The notes: generated by a model from the sequence alone, not told the origin. DNA of 64,000 bases from Marinibactrum halimedae (GCF_021234875.1 NZ_JAJQVM010000021.1:1-64000); one strand, 5' to 3'. Counted from the first letter of the stretch, positions 19,172 to 28,809 are shown. A program made the numbers and translations.

Positions 19172-20566
19172 ATGACAATGTGTATTAATTTCGGTGATCA
19201 GGGAACACCACTATTAATTTTAAAAGAAGAAGAGTATGAGGGGTGGTTGAATTCGCAAACACCGGCAACCGCTAAGTGGCTTAAGGCAATGAATTACCAA
19301 GGTGAAGGGTTAGCATTATTGCCTGATGCGGAAGGCGAAATGGCGTTGGCGCTGTGGGTAAGTCGCGACGACGGGGATTGGTTTCACTGTGGAAATCTGC
19401 CCACTTCCTTACCTGCTGGTGATTATCATTTACAGTTGAGCCCTTTTGAAGGAGGTGATAACAACACTTGGTTGGAATCCATTGTTTTTTCTTGGGCGGT
19501 TGGTTCATATGAGTTTACGGAATTTAAAACGAAAAAGCGTAAAAATAACAGTAGTACTCTCTATGTAAATTCTTCATACCAAGCGGTGGTTGAGCGCTCT
19601 CAAAAATTAGCGGATGCGGTATACCTTGTTCGTGATTTAATCAATACACCACCAGACTCCATGATGCCGCAACATTTGCAATCGGTTGTTGATCATCTTG
19701 CACAAGAATTCGGAGCAACATCAACGCATGTGATCGGGGAGGCGTTGCTGGAACAAAACTTCCCGGCGATTCATGCTGTAGGTCGAGCCAGTGTTCATGC
19801 TCCACGATTATTGGATTTAACGTGGGGCAATCCAGATCATCCAAAAGTGACCCTGGTAGGGAAAGGTGTTTGTTTTGATAGTGGTGGCTTGGATTTGAAG
19901 CCGGCCAATGCTATGCGCAACATGAAAAAAGACATGGGTGGTGCGGCTCATACAATTGGTTTGGCGCGATTGATAATGTCTTTTAACCTTCCTGTTAGGC
20001 TTCGTTTATTGGTACCCGCTGTGGAAAATGCAGTCTCTGGAGATGCATTTCGACCGGGTGATGTGCTGCAAACCCGAAAGGGGTTGACGGTAGAAGTGGA
20101 TAATACCGACGCAGAAGGCCGATTGGTTTTATGTGATGCACTTTTTGAAGCCTGTAATGATAATCCAGATGTGCTGATCGATTTTGCAACGCTAACAGGG
20201 GCTTGTCGGGTGGCATTGGGTACGGAGTTGCCGGGGATGTTTACCAATTCTGACGATTTGTCAGAAGGAATTCAGGCAGGTGGCCTTGAGGTGGGTGACC
20301 CAGTCTGGAGATTACCTTTACATCAACCTTATAGAGATCATTTGAAAAGTGATGTGGCAGATATGGTGAATTGTGCTGCCTCACCTTTTGGTGGTGCCAT
20401 CACGGCGGGGCTTTTTTTGGAAGAATTCATCAGCGAAGACACACCTTGGGTGCATTTTGATGTGATGGCTTGGAATAATCGCAAGCTCCCAGGTCGCCCT
20501 ATTGGTGGAGAGGCAATGGGTATACGTGCGGTATTTTCTTACCTAGAAGATTGGATATTGGGATAA
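19172..20566 (+). CDS. leucyl aminopeptidase family protein (M17)
   Basis: Cytosolic two-metal peptidase that removes N-terminal residues from peptides. About 464 aa. The M17 core is clear: VGKGVCFDSGGLDLKP with a metal-binding Lys/Asp, MKKDMGGAA, and the signature NTDAEGRLVLCDAL holding the metal-binding Asp and Glu and the catalytic Arg. The N-terminal domain is shorter and more divergent than in PepA, so this is probably the PepB-like or second-paralogue type. ATG 19172 is preferred over GTG 19148 because AGG lies about eight bases upstream. It lies 70 bp after ppsR on the same strand and may be co-transcribed. Confidence 0.92.
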   Translation: MTMCINFGDQGTPLLILKEEEYEGWLNSQTPATAKWLKAMNYQGEGLALLPDAEGEMALALWVSRDDGDWFHCGNLPTSLPAGDYHLQLSPFEGGDNNTWLESIVFSWAVGSYEFTEFKTKKRKNNSSTLYVNSSYQAVVERSQKLADAVYLVRDLINTPPDSMMPQHLQSVVDHLAQEFGATSTHVIGEALLEQNFPAIHAVGRASVHAPRLLDLTWGNPDHPKVTLVGKGVCFDSGGLDLKPANAMRNMKKDMGGAAHTIGLARLIMSFNLPVRLRLLVPAVENAVSGDAFRPGDVLQTRKGLTVEVDNTDAEGRLVLCDALFEACNDNPDVLIDFATLTGACRVALGTELPGMFTNSDDLSEGIQAGGLEVGDPVWRLPLHQPYRDHLKSDVADMVNCAASPFGGAITAGLFLEEFISEDTPWVHFDVMAWNNRKLPGRPIGGEAMGIRAVFSYLEDWILG

Positions 20567-20573
20567 GCGAGTT

Positions 20574-20600
20574 TGCCATGCGAGTTGTGTCCGCATGGCA
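20574..20600. terminator. hairpin between converging genes
   Basis: TGCCATGCG and CGCATGGCA form a perfect nine-pair stem around a nine-base loop. It sits 8 bp after the aminopeptidase stop and before the stop of the convergent unknown gene. No T-tract follows on either strand, so it may protect 3' ends and not terminate by itself. Confidence 0.6.
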
Positions 20601-20608
20601 GGCCTATA

Positions 20609-21004
20609 TTACGCGGCTGACTTCAATTCATACGCAATTGTGCGGTTTTGGTTTTTGATGGCAAATTCATCAGCCAACCCCGCACTGGCATCAAAGTAAC
20701 GCATTCCGCTCATGTGGCGGAAGCTGTCTTTTTTGGCTTCAAACCAATCGCTCTCAAATACAACCTCGACTTCGTTCATAGGCTCGTAGTAGCTGACGGG
20801 TTTGTCATCATCAATTTGAAACCAATAAAGTTCACACCCATCAATTGTGTATTCTAAGTTACGATTTAATAAACCCTCGGTTAGGTTTTTTAATGCTGGG
20901 TCACGTTTATCCAGAGCGGAATTTACAACGCGAGCGCCATTGAGTTCAAAGGCCACTTGCCCATGGTGAAATCTACGGAGTCTTACTGCAACATGTTTTA
21001 ACAT
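20609..21004 (-). CDS. hypothetical protein, 131 aa
   Basis: I do not recognise the family. It is a soluble, charged protein without a signal peptide or membrane segment. The N-terminus is basic (LKHVAVRLRRFHHG) and the middle has acidic and aromatic residues (CELYWFQIDDDKP, EVEVVFESDWFE). Codon usage looks like its neighbours and the frame is fully open, which supports a real gene. The ATG at 21004 has a weak GAG site six bases upstream. It is convergent with the aminopeptidase, and a 1.7-kb empty region lies upstream. Confidence 0.7.
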   Translation of the reverse strand: MLKHVAVRLRRFHHGQVAFELNGARVVNSALDKRDPALKNLTEGLLNRNLEYTIDGCELYWFQIDDDKPVSYYEPMNEVEVVFESDWFEAKKDSFRHMSGMRYFDASAGLADEFAIKNQNRTIAYELKSAA

Positions 21005-22735
21005 TTTTTACTCGTTTGTCTCTGTATTTCAAAGAGTCTCTATTGTGCGGGTCGCACAAATTAATTTAGGGTGTCGATCTCTGTTTACAACATAGGTGTT
21101 AATTCGGTAGAGAGTGACTTCAACCGATGTTATTGAAAACCACGTTAGATCAACACTTTAGTGCTTGGTGCTTTTATACCCTATACCTACTTATCCAGGA
21201 TGTTTGTTTGCTTGTAAACTCGCGTAACTGGTATTTTACTTATTTTATTGATTTCTATTACGCATTTCCTGTGATGCGACACTTTGCTGAGTTTAACTTA
21301 ACTCGCCTTTCACAGGTATCACAATTTTATTCAGTAAGGGGGCTCTTATCTAGAGTCACTTTACCGAGCGGTTCTTTAACCCAGATTGTCTCTTACCTAG
21401 ATTGTCTCTCACCTATATTTTCGCATTTCCCTGCATATGTCTGGGCTAGGTAGTGCAAAGGAGCCAAATTCAATTGATCAATTGAATTGTCTTTACTGGA
21501 CCACTTATAAGGTGGGCTTTATAAGCTCACTCTCTATAGGTTATATTTTTTTCCCTTATTACTTCAATACCCTTTTGGTCGAACCAGCGGCGACTGTATT
21601 TTAATGGGGTAAAGTTAATAATACAGATCTAGACGCTATTCTATGTCAACTATTATAAGGTTTGTTGTCGCCCATCCACCTTAATGAGTCTGACGGTTCT
21701 CATTGTTGTTTATGGGCAAAAATCTCATCGAAAATTTTACAGTTTTTGATAATATCATACGGTCATGATACGCCAAACTGTGATTTTAATGTGATGAAAA
21801 AACAAAATAAGCCAGTTTTGTGAAATATTTGCTGATTTAACGTTTTGGTATCTTTGCCGCTACAAACAGCACATTGTGACTTAAAGTTTACTGACCGTTG
21901 CCCACCTACAAGCCTATTTTAGGTTGTGACTCCATGCCATGATATTACGATCTGCTTAACCATTTGCAAGACCTTCTTATGGATTGTCTTATGGCTTTAT
22001 TTGGTTAAGTGTTTATTCTTACTTTTAAATTTAAGCTTCCAAAGACGCATTTCAGTACGGATTCCACACCATTTTGACTGACTATGGCTTGTTAATTTGG
22101 TGCAAAAAGCGATATTTTAAGTCTGATGTTCAACTTGTCTTTGTGTGGTGGCTAATAAACAGCCACTTCGGTGTCAATTAAAAACAAAAAAGTCGACTCA
22201 CGAAGTCTACTTTCATGGGAGTATATCGGCATATTCTGTATCTGCATTTTGATATGTGTATAGCTCAAAATACTGAATAATTTAAACAATATAACCCATT
22301 TTGTTTTTAGCTAAGACCATTTAGCGATGTAATATGTAGTCTGATTTAATCCAAAAACTGCAGTGCAATAGTGGCAATGCAACCTGTCAATCTAACAATT
22401 GTGACTAATACATAGATTATCAGTCATGAAATTCGATACTTATCGTTCGAATCAAAATAAATACGTTGCGTATTCTTGGGTTAGATTTACGTGATCGAAT
22501 TTTGTTCTTTTTTGTATTTGAAGATTAAATCGCGCGCATATTAATGCTTATTGACTATTAAACGCAAGTTTTCACTGATTTAAAAAGGCAATTTATCGCG
22601 TTATTACCACTCTATTGTATTAAAGTATCGTATTTACTCAAAATATTTCAACTGTTCAAGCTATACGATTATTTTTTATTTGTCATAGTTAGGCAATATG
22701 GTCATTACTGAGAAGAAGTCTTACGGAGTAAGTTT
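21005..22735. other. 1.7-kb AT-rich region without a recognisable gene
   Basis: No open frame here resembles a known family. The longest (21127-21453, plus) gives a Phe/Tyr/Leu-rich 108-residue product with no domain and is probably chance. Visible structure is a 22-bp perfect palindrome at 21467-21488, a CTTATAA/TTATAAG inverted repeat at about 21508-21529, and a GTGGCT/AGCCAC stem at 22148-22166. The 3' end must contain the moaC promoter. I could not recognise the molybdenum-cofactor riboswitch. Confidence 0.6.
21467..21488. repeat. 22-bp perfect palindrome
   Basis: AATTCAATTGA followed by its exact reverse complement, centred on TGATCA. It contains two CAATTG hexamers. It is isolated in the 1.7-kb gap and has no following T-run, so it is more likely a protein-binding site or a cruciform than a terminator. 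Confidence 0.75.
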
Positions 22736-23218
22736 ATGAAAGAACTAACGCATATTAATGCAAAGGGCGAGGCTCATATGGTTGATGTGAGTCATAAGTC
22801 GGTGACGTTGCGTGAGGCTCGGGCGCAGGCCGTGATCACCATGCAGGAGGAGACGTTACAGATGATTCTTGAGGGTGGTCATAAGAAAGGGGATGTCTTG
22901 GCTGTCGCGCGCATAGCGGGTATTCAGGCAGCGAAGAAAACACCTGATTTGATTCCGCTATGTCACCCTTTGATGCTGACTTCGGTCTCTGTTGAGCTTC
23001 AACCAGATCTGGATCGTAAACAGGTTGTTATTTTTGCAACATGTCGAATCTCTTCCCAAACCGGAGTGGAAATGGAAGCCTTAACGGCGGTGTCGGTTGC
23101 GGCTTTGACTTTATTTGATATGTGCAAGGCTGTGGATAAAACGATGACTATCACAGATACCAGGGTGTTGAGTAAATCAGGCGGTCAATCGGGTGACTGG
23201 TATTCAGAGGACAAATGA
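22736..23218 (+). CDS. moaC: cyclic pyranopterin monophosphate synthase
   Basis: Converts the MoaA product to cyclic pyranopterin monophosphate in molybdenum cofactor synthesis. The 160-aa protein has the family residues: Lys51/Gly-Asp loop [13 protein letters not shown], His77 in PLCHPLM, Glu112 and Glu114 in [12 protein letters not shown], and Asp128 and Lys131 in [14 protein letters not shown] precedes the ATG. moaA is not in the window. A 346-bp spacer follows before moaD, which is unusual for these genes. Confidence 0.97.
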   Translation: MKELTHINAKGEAHMVDVSHKSVTLREARAQAVITMQEETLQMILEGGHKKGDVLAVARIAGIQAAKKTPDLIPLCHPLMLTSVSVELQPDLDRKQVVIFATCRISSQTGVEMEALTAVSVAALTLFDMCKAVDKTMTITDTRVLSKSGGQSGDWYSEDK

Positions 23219-23564
23219 CCTGATATTTTCACTTAATCGGTGTTGGAGCCAAGGCGTGGCGCAATATGTCGGGTCTTTGTGGTAGGCAAATCTAGAGTGT
23301 TAAAACAACATTCGTACTCGACTTGAGTTTTGGCTTGATGTGAATTGTCATTGAAAAGTGTGTATTGGCGCGAATAGAGGTAGACGGTCTGCACCAAGCA
23401 TGAGCAAATACAGACAGCACATTTCGAAATTGCAGGGCTGATTCTGAGTATACCTCGGTTTTTGAATAGCCCACTTTTTTTTATAACCCAGTGTTTTAGC
23501 CTAGCCAGTGTTCTCAACAGATCAGTGTATCAGGTGGATAGCATCAAATTTTTATGAGCTTTGT
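23219..23564. other. 346-bp spacer between moaC and moaD
   Basis: No gene recognised. A 94-codon minus-strand frame (23233-23517) has no family resemblance. The spacer is unexpected, since moaC, moaD and moaE normally abut; moaDE may have its own promoter here. Confidence 0.5.
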
Positions 23565-23834
23565 ATGATAAAAGTACTTTTTTTTGCCAGTTTGCGCGAC
23601 AAATTGGGCGTGTCTGAATTAGCGGTATCAATCGACCAGTTGACGGCCATTTCCCATGAGACCTCTGTTGAGGTGTTGGTAAAACATTTATCGAGTCAAA
23701 ATGCACAATGGGGAGATATATTGAATAGCGATGCTTCGTTGCTGATTGCAATTAATCAAACCATGGTCGAATCCAATACGGTCATTCATGATGGCGATGA
23801 GGTCGCATTGTTTCCACCGGTAACGGGGGGCTGA
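23565..23834 (+). CDS. moaD: molybdopterin synthase small subunit
   Basis: Ubiquitin-fold sulfur carrier of molybdopterin synthase. The 89-aa protein starts MIKVLFFASLRDKLG and ends in the essential Gly-Gly (VALFPPVTGG), whose C-terminus is thiocarboxylated. I chose the internal ATG at 23565 because it gives the family's usual length and N-terminal strand; the frame is open further upstream without similarity. moaE follows 3 bp later. Confidence 0.95.
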   Translation: MIKVLFFASLRDKLGVSELAVSIDQLTAISHETSVEVLVKHLSSQNAQWGDILNSDASLLIAINQTMVESNTVIHDGDEVALFPPVTGG

Positions 23835-23837
23835 TCA

Positions 23838-24314
23838 ATGAGTGATGATATTATTGTGGTTCAAGAAGAAGACTTTTCTCACACGCAGTTGTACGACCAG
23901 CTTCGCAGTTATTCTGGTCAGGGGGGAGCAATTGTGACCTTTACTGGTTTGGTCAGAGATTTTCATAGCGATGAAAACGTTGATCGTGAAACTGTCTCTG
24001 GAATTTTCCTTGAATATTATCCGGGCATGACAGAGTCGTCGTTGAAGTCAATTGTCGCTTTGGCAAGAGAGCGATGGTCATTGTGTGCTGTGTCGGTTGT
24101 GCATCGAGTAGGAGAATTGCAGCCAAAAGACCAAATTGTTTTCGTGGGGGTTTGCAGTGAACATCGTCAAGCGGCTTTTGAGGCTTCCCACTTCATTATG
24201 GATTATTTAAAAACACAAGCCCCTTTTTGGAAGAAAGAGCGTCGAGCCAGCGGTGATTGTTGGGTTGATGCAAAAACCAGCGATACCTTAGCGGCACAAC
24301 GTTGGAAGGGGTAA
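23838..24314 (+). CDS. moaE: molybdopterin synthase catalytic subunit
   Basis: Transfers sulfur from MoaD thiocarboxylate to cyclic pyranopterin monophosphate. The 158-aa protein has GAIVTFTGLVRD, the LEYYPGM segment, VGVCSEHRQAAFEA, and Lys125 and Lys132 in KTQAPFWKKE at the spacing of the two active-site lysines. The GGGGGGC at the end of moaD provides the ribosome site. The cofactor is needed by the MsrP enzyme encoded at the end of this window. Confidence 0.96.
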   Translation: MSDDIIVVQEEDFSHTQLYDQLRSYSGQGGAIVTFTGLVRDFHSDENVDRETVSGIFLEYYPGMTESSLKSIVALARERWSLCAVSVVHRVGELQPKDQIVFVGVCSEHRQAAFEASHFIMDYLKTQAPFWKKERRASGDCWVDAKTSDTLAAQRWKG

Positions 24315-24329
24315 GTTCACTGTAGAGTT

Positions 24330-24599
24330 ATGGCGAAGTTTGAAAAAGGTAAGCGGTTTCTTAAAGATCATTATTTAGCTACATCATCGGTCATTTTTAA
24401 ACAATTTAAATGGGGTGCTGTTCTCTTTTTTTTGGGGTTGGTGTTAGTTTATGCGGCATTTAAAATGGAGCCTTCTTTATCACAGGAATGGGTATTGTTA
24501 CTGGGATTGATTCTGGTTGGGGTAGGTTTTTTAATGGCGATGATGGCTCAGGTTCGGATGTTAATTAGCCGAATACTCAGGTTTTGGTTAGATAAGTAA
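24330..24599 (+). CDS. small inner-membrane protein, 89 aa
   Basis: Family not recognised. A basic N-terminus (KFEKGKRFLKDH) is followed by two hydrophobic segments at about 29-46 and 53-72, then a basic C-terminus (ISRILRFWLDK). It lies 15 bp after moaE on the same strand and may be co-transcribed. No functional call is possible. Confidence 0.65.
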   Translation: MAKFEKGKRFLKDHYLATSSVIFKQFKWGAVLFFLGLVLVYAAFKMEPSLSQEWVLLLGLILVGVGFLMAMMAQVRMLISRILRFWLDK

Positions 24600-25022
24600 A
24601 ATAGGGAGGTGAGTGATTTTAATAATACATGTTAATAATACATGGGTAATGCTCAGTTTTGTTTTTATTCATATTTTATTTACTTTTTATTCATACTTTT
24701 GTGATTGTCTCTCTGTTGAGAGAAAAAATAGCTGATTTTGGCGTGCTTATCTGAATTTTGGCGTTATATATGTTTTATAAAGACTGTGCTTTCAATAAAA
24801 GCACGTTTCTACTGACCAGTGGTATTATTAGTTTAATTTTCTTTTGATAAGGCGTTTATCAAATGTTTTTAAAAAAATTACTTCATAAAAAAGTGCCACA
24901 AATCTTCCCACAGTGTGAAACCCTCCCCCGTTCGAAATTTTGTTTTTGATTAAAATTGGTGTTCATGTCAAAACTATAAACATCGCTTTTCATCGTGTTT
25001 CTTTACAGCTAGGAACGGTTGA
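24600..25022. other. AT-rich intergenic region
   Basis: No gene seen. A 13-bp direct duplication, TTAATAATACATG, lies at 24619-24631 and 24632-24644, and near-repeats of TTTTATTCATA lie at about 24662-24700. Confidence 0.5.
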
Positions 25023-25349
25023 TTGAGCGATAATATTCGTATCGTGGGGCTGTACATTATGACTTCTGAGCAGTTGAAATTTTTAGCAACCAACAATATG
25101 CCGCTGTCTTGCTTGTGGTTGCTGGCTTACCTTCATGAAAATGGGCCAAGTTATCTGAGTGATATTACGAAGCTTGCACCCGTCAAGCGCCGAGCATTAG
25201 AGCGTATGCTTTATGAACGTAATGTAGACGTATTAGTGGCTTGCTCCTTACCTCCTCAGAGAGAAGAAGGTGGAACCAAGCCGAAATCGGTGGGCATAAA
25301 ATTGACACGAAAAGGCACGATGTTAGCGAAAAAATTGGTTGCTATATAA
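25023..25349 (+). CDS. small winged-helix-like protein, 108 aa
   Basis: Family not firmly recognised. The middle (MPLSCLWLLAYLHENGPSYLSDITKLAPVKRRALERMLYERN) has the helix spacing of a winged-helix DNA-binding domain, and the C-terminal IKLTRKGTMLAKKL resembles the last strand and helix of MarR- or ArsR-like proteins. I infer a small transcription regulator. The TTG start at 25023 has AGGA eight bases upstream; an ATG at 25059 would shorten it by 12 residues. A bidirectional terminator follows. Confidence 0.7.
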   Translation: MSDNIRIVGLYIMTSEQLKFLATNNMPLSCLWLLAYLHENGPSYLSDITKLAPVKRRALERMLYERNVDVLVACSLPPQREEGGTKPKSVGIKLTRKGTMLAKKLVAI

Positions 25350-25376
25350 TATTTCTACAGTAGTCGATACATTTTT

Positions 25377-25403
25377 AAAAAAGCCTCATCACGAGGCTTT
25401 TTT
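25377..25403. terminator. bidirectional terminator
   Basis: AAGCCTC and GAGGCTT pair around ATCAC, with A-rich sequence on the 5' side and TTTTTT on the 3' side, so it works in both directions. It separates the converging winged-helix-like gene and putP. Confidence 0.9.
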
Positions 25404-25424
25404 ACGTTCTGTCGACATGTATTC

Positions 25425-26906
25425 TTAATATCGACTTTTTTCGCCATTTTTCTTAAGGTTTGTTGATGCTCTGTGTGCATTTTTTTGAGAGAACAGCGAC
25501 ACGATAACGATTATTACTGAGGCCAGCACAATACCCGGTACAATTTCATAAAGGTCAAACACTCCACCTTTTAACTGCTTCCAGATTAATACCGTCACAC
25601 CACCGGTAATAATGCCCGCTAAGGTGCCTTTGCTGGTAATACCAGGCCAGTATAAAGTGAACAATAAAGCAGGGCCAAAGGCGGCTCCAAACCCTGCCCA
25701 TGCGTAAGCAACAAGCCCGAGAACTTTACTGTCTGGTTCCAGTGCCAGCATCATGGCGATTAACGCAATACTGACAACGGCAAGGCGGCTGACAACCATC
25801 AAGTGTTTATGATTGATTTGGGTATCGGAGCGTTTTATCCATCGATAATAAATATCTTCCGTTAGGGCAGAGGATGCGACTAGCAATTGTGAATCGGCCG
25901 TTGACATGATGGCTGCCATAATGGCGGCCAATAATACTCCAGCAACGACCGGATGAAACAGTGCTTGGACTAACACCATGAATACGGTTTCAGAATCTTC
26001 CAGTGGCGTAGATAAATACCCCAGTCCGTAAATACCAACACATAATGCGGCGATTAACGACAGCGCCGTCCAGCTAACGGCGATTTGTTTGGCAGGCTTA
26101 ATGGCATCCACAGAATGGATGGCTTTGAAGCGTGAAAGAATGTGTGGTTGGCCAAAATAACCGAGTCCCCAGGCCAGTAAGGAAAGTGTGGCAATAAAGC
26201 CGATGTGGCTGCCGTCGTTATTGATTAATGGGTTAGCTAAGGTGGGATTGTGTTGGTTGAGCACTTCCCAAGGAGAGTCACCAAGAACATTCATGAGGGT
26301 CAGTGGTACAACGATTAAAGCGGCTATCATCAGTAAGCCTTGTACCAGATCCGTCCAGGCAACGGCCAAAAAACCACCAAATAATGTGTAAGAAACGACA
26401 GCTATCGTGCCAATGACCACGGCCCATTGGTAATTAAAGCCAAAGACTTCTTGGAATAGTTTTCCCCCGGCCACTAAGCCTGAGCTGGTGTAAAAAATAA
26501 AAAAGATCAAAATCACAATGGCTGAAATAATTCGTAAACCTTGGTGATTGTTAAAACGATTGGCAAAAAATTCGGGAAGGGTTAAGGCATCGTCTAAACG
26601 CTGAGATTGTTCTCGCAGCTTGGGTGCAACCCAATGCCAGTTTGCCCAGGTTCCCAGAAACAACCCCAGTGCTAGCCAAGCCGCATTAAAACCCTCTAAA
26701 TAGGCGTAACCAGGCAACCCTAATAGCAACCAGCCAGACATGTCGGAAGCAGCGGCAGACATCGCAATAGGCCAAGGGCCTAAGCGTCGTCCGCCTAGAA
26801 TAAAATCAGAGAGGTTTTCCGTTTTTCGATAAGCCCATAACCCAATCGCGAGCATGCCGAACAAATAGAAAATAAACGTTACATAGATGGCGGTCGTGTG
26901 TGTCAT
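25425..26906 (-). CDS. putP: sodium/proline symporter
   Basis: Inner-membrane transporter that imports proline with sodium. The 493-aa protein has the 12-13 hydrophobic segments of the solute:sodium symporter family. PutP hallmarks are FILGGRRLGPWPIAMSAAASDMSGW, with sodium-site Ser/Asp residues, GLPGYAYLEG, and the later ILAAIMAAIMSTADSQLLVASSALTEDIY (in halves). No putA lies next to it. An alternative substrate within the family is possible but the N-terminal half is very PutP-like. Confidence 0.92.
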   Translation of the reverse strand: MTHTTAIYVTFIFYLFGMLAIGLWAYRKTENLSDFILGGRRLGPWPIAMSAAASDMSGWLLLGLPGYAYLEGFNAAWLALGLFLGTWANWHWVAPKLREQSQRLDDALTLPEFFANRFNNHQGLRIISAIVILIFFIFYTSSGLVAGGKLFQEVFGFNYQWAVVIGTIAVVSYTLFGGFLAVAWTDLVQGLLMIAALIVVPLTLMNVLGDSPWEVLNQHNPTLANPLINNDGSHIGFIATLSLLAWGLGYFGQPHILSRFKAIHSVDAIKPAKQIAVSWTALSLIAALCVGIYGLGYLSTPLEDSETVFMVLVQALFHPVVAGVLLAAIMAAIMSTADSQLLVASSALTEDIYYRWIKRSDTQINHKHLMVVSRLAVVSIALIAMMLALEPDSKVLGLVAYAWAGFGAAFGPALLFTLYWPGITSKGTLAGIITGGVTVLIWKQLKGGVFDLYEIVPGIVLASVIIVIVSLFSQKNAHRASTNLKKNGEKSRY

Positions 26907-27324
26907 AAGCGAGGGTCGTTATTGTTAAATTTATTGAATATTAATGGCAAGTATCATGGCCGTTTAGAAGCTGCATTCTTATACACCGAAATACTGACAT
27001 CAAGTAGACAGTCTTAGTCGGGCGTTTTTAAGGGCATGAATCTTTGAAAAGAAACGGTTGTTTACGAAAAGAGGTGGGTGATTACTTTGATATTCAAAAG
27101 CTCCCCAACAAAGCTGGGGAGCTTGAGAAGGTTTAATTCGGAGAAAATACTCAATGGCTTTGGGGTAAAAAGCACTCAGTAAAATTATTAGGAGGAGTCT
27201 ACTGTTTAGTATGCTCCGATTAAACCAAAGGGCCATCATCCTTGAGTGGCGTTGGGGTTTTTGATTCTTTTATGAAGGCACGCTTTAAGTTTCTGTAAAG
27301 AAATAGGTGTTTACCAAAATGCGC
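26907..27324. other. intergenic region between putP and ald
   Basis: Holds the putP promoter and the 3' hairpin of ald. A 79-codon minus-strand frame (27000-27239) runs through that hairpin and is probably not a gene. Confidence 0.5.
27094..27124 (-). terminator. hairpin downstream of ald
   Basis: AAGCTCCCC and GGGGAGCTT form a perfect nine-pair stem around a nine-base loop. On the minus strand only TTTT follows, so it is a weak intrinsic terminator 200 bp beyond the ald stop. Confidence 0.6.
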
Positions 27325-28443
27325 TTACTGAATATTCAGCACCTCTTCTGCGGTGACAAAGTCATAATTTAGCGCCTCTGCTACTGCTTTACAGGTCACT
27401 TGCCCTTTGTGCACATTTAATCCGTTACGCAGGTGTTCATTTTTCATTAGTGCTTCTAAACCTTGATTGGCCAAGCTGACCGCAAAAGGCAGTGTGGCAT
27501 TGGTTAAGGCAAAGGTTGAGGTGCGGGCAACGGCACCAGGCATATTGGCGACACAGTAATGGACAACGCCATCAATAACATAAGTGGGTTCTTGATGCGT
27601 GGTGGGTTGGCTGGTTTCAAAACAGCCGCCTTGATCAATGGCGACATCTACCAGTACCGACCCCGGTTTCATTAAGCTCAGCATGTCTCGGGTAACTAAC
27701 TTTGGCGCAGCGGCACCCGGAATTAATACGGCTCCAATCACTAGGTCACAGGTTTTCAACTGCTCTTCAATGGCGTCTTTAGTGCTGAAAAGTGTTTTCA
27801 ATTGTGGGCCATAGAGATCATCTAACTGCTTCAACCGGCCCAAAGAACGATCCAGAATAGTGACATCGGCGCCCATGCCCATCGCAATGCGCGCGGCATT
27901 GATACCGACGACGCCACCACCAATGACACAGACTTTTCCGGGGGCAACACCTGGTACACCACCGAGAAGCACACCACTACCACCTTGGGCTTTTTCAAGG
28001 CTGTGCGCACCTTCTTGAATGGATAAGCGTCCCGCTACTTCTGACATAGGGGCAAGCAGTGGTAATCCGCCCTGTGCATCGGTAATGGTTTCATAAGCGA
28101 TGGCGCTTACGCCGGATTCCAACAGAAGTTTGGTTTGTTCTGGGTCTGGTGCCAAATGCAGGTAGGTAAACAGCAACTGCCCTTCACGAAGCATGGCGCA
28201 TTCTACAGGCTGAGGCTCTTTGACTTTGATGATCATCTCTGCCCGAGCAAAGATCTCTTCCGCTGAATCGACAATCTCAGCGCCAGCTTCAAGGTATTGC
28301 TCATTAGTGAGTCCAATGGCGGTGCCTCCATCATGTTGAATCATGACTTGATGACCGTTCTCCACCAACTCTTTCACACCAGCAGGGGTGAGCCCGATAC
28401 GGTATTCATGATTCTTGATTTCTTTAGGTACGCCAATGAGCAT
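27325..28443 (-). CDS. ald: alanine dehydrogenase
   Basis: NAD-dependent oxidative deamination of L-alanine to pyruvate. The 372 aa match the family end to end: [20 protein letters not shown] (in the first 20 residues), active-site lysine in IIKVKEPQ, His in YLHLAPD, the NAD motif [25 protein letters not shown] (in halves), and catalytic Asp in [10 protein letters not shown]. The lrp gene is divergent 366 bp away. Lrp/AldR proteins commonly control ald, so regulation by alanine is a reasonable inference. Confidence 0.96.
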   Translation of the reverse strand: MLIGVPKEIKNHEYRIGLTPAGVKELVENGHQVMIQHDGGTAIGLTNEQYLEAGAEIVDSAEEIFARAEMIIKVKEPQPVECAMLREGQLLFTYLHLAPDPEQTKLLLESGVSAIAYETITDAQGGLPLLAPMSEVAGRLSIQEGAHSLEKAQGGSGVLLGGVPGVAPGKVCVIGGGVVGINAARIAMGMGADVTILDRSLGRLKQLDDLYGPQLKTLFSTKDAIEEQLKTCDLVIGAVLIPGAAAPKLVTRDMLSLMKPGSVLVDVAIDQGGCFETSQPTTHQEPTYVIDGVVHYCVANMPGAVARTSTFALTNATLPFAVSLANQGLEALMKNEHLRNGLNVHKGQVTCKAVAEALNYDFVTAEEVLNIQ

Positions 28444-28809
28444 TGTCTAAATCTCCGCTCTTGCCTAGCTCATACAATATTTGAGTTAGGAGTGTTGTGT
28501 TGTGAATATTTCGCAGTCGTGATGAGCTGCTTTTGATGAGGAGAATCTTACTGAGGTTGCGACAGTACTTTTTATGTTTATTCAGTAAATAGACGTCAAA
28601 AACAGAATGATTTGCTGAATATAGGTAAAATGACAGAATGACGTTGACTGTTCAGTGCTTAAAAAAGCAAGCCCCTTAATCGGGAGCGCCTTGAAGTTAG
28701 AGAGTTAGAGCACGTAAAGAGTCAGAGTACGTAAAAAGTAGAGTACGTAAAAAGTAGAGTACGTAAAAAGTAGAGTGTGTAAAGAGCGGGAGAGTAAAGG
28801 GGGAAAGGT
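28444..28809. other. divergent region ald/lrp
   Basis: Promoter region of both genes. It includes five tandem 16-bp units close to the lrp start; otherwise no gene is seen. Confidence 0.6.
28707..28787. repeat. 16-bp tandem repeat, 5 units, upstream of lrp
   Basis: Three identical units AGAGTACGTAAAAAGT lie at 28724-28739, 28740-28755 and 28756-28771. They are flanked by diverged units at 28707-28723 and 28772-28787. The array ends 22 bp before the lrp ATG, so it lies in the leader or promoter. Each central unit has the palindrome TACGTA. Confidence 0.9.

Noticed and set aside
21127-21453. 108-codon plus-strand open frame
   Set aside because: Aromatic-rich, no domain, in AT-rich DNA; likely chance.
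22062-22088. A plus-strand stretch reading FHTILTDYG, similar to the LTDNG motif of DDE transposases
   Set aside because: The resemblance covers only a few residues, stop codons interrupt the frame on both sides and no inverted repeats or other transposase motifs were found.
22600-22735. Molybdenum-cofactor riboswitch before moaC
   Set aside because: The leader is AT-rich and I could not find the conserved stems of that RNA family; a covariance search would decide.
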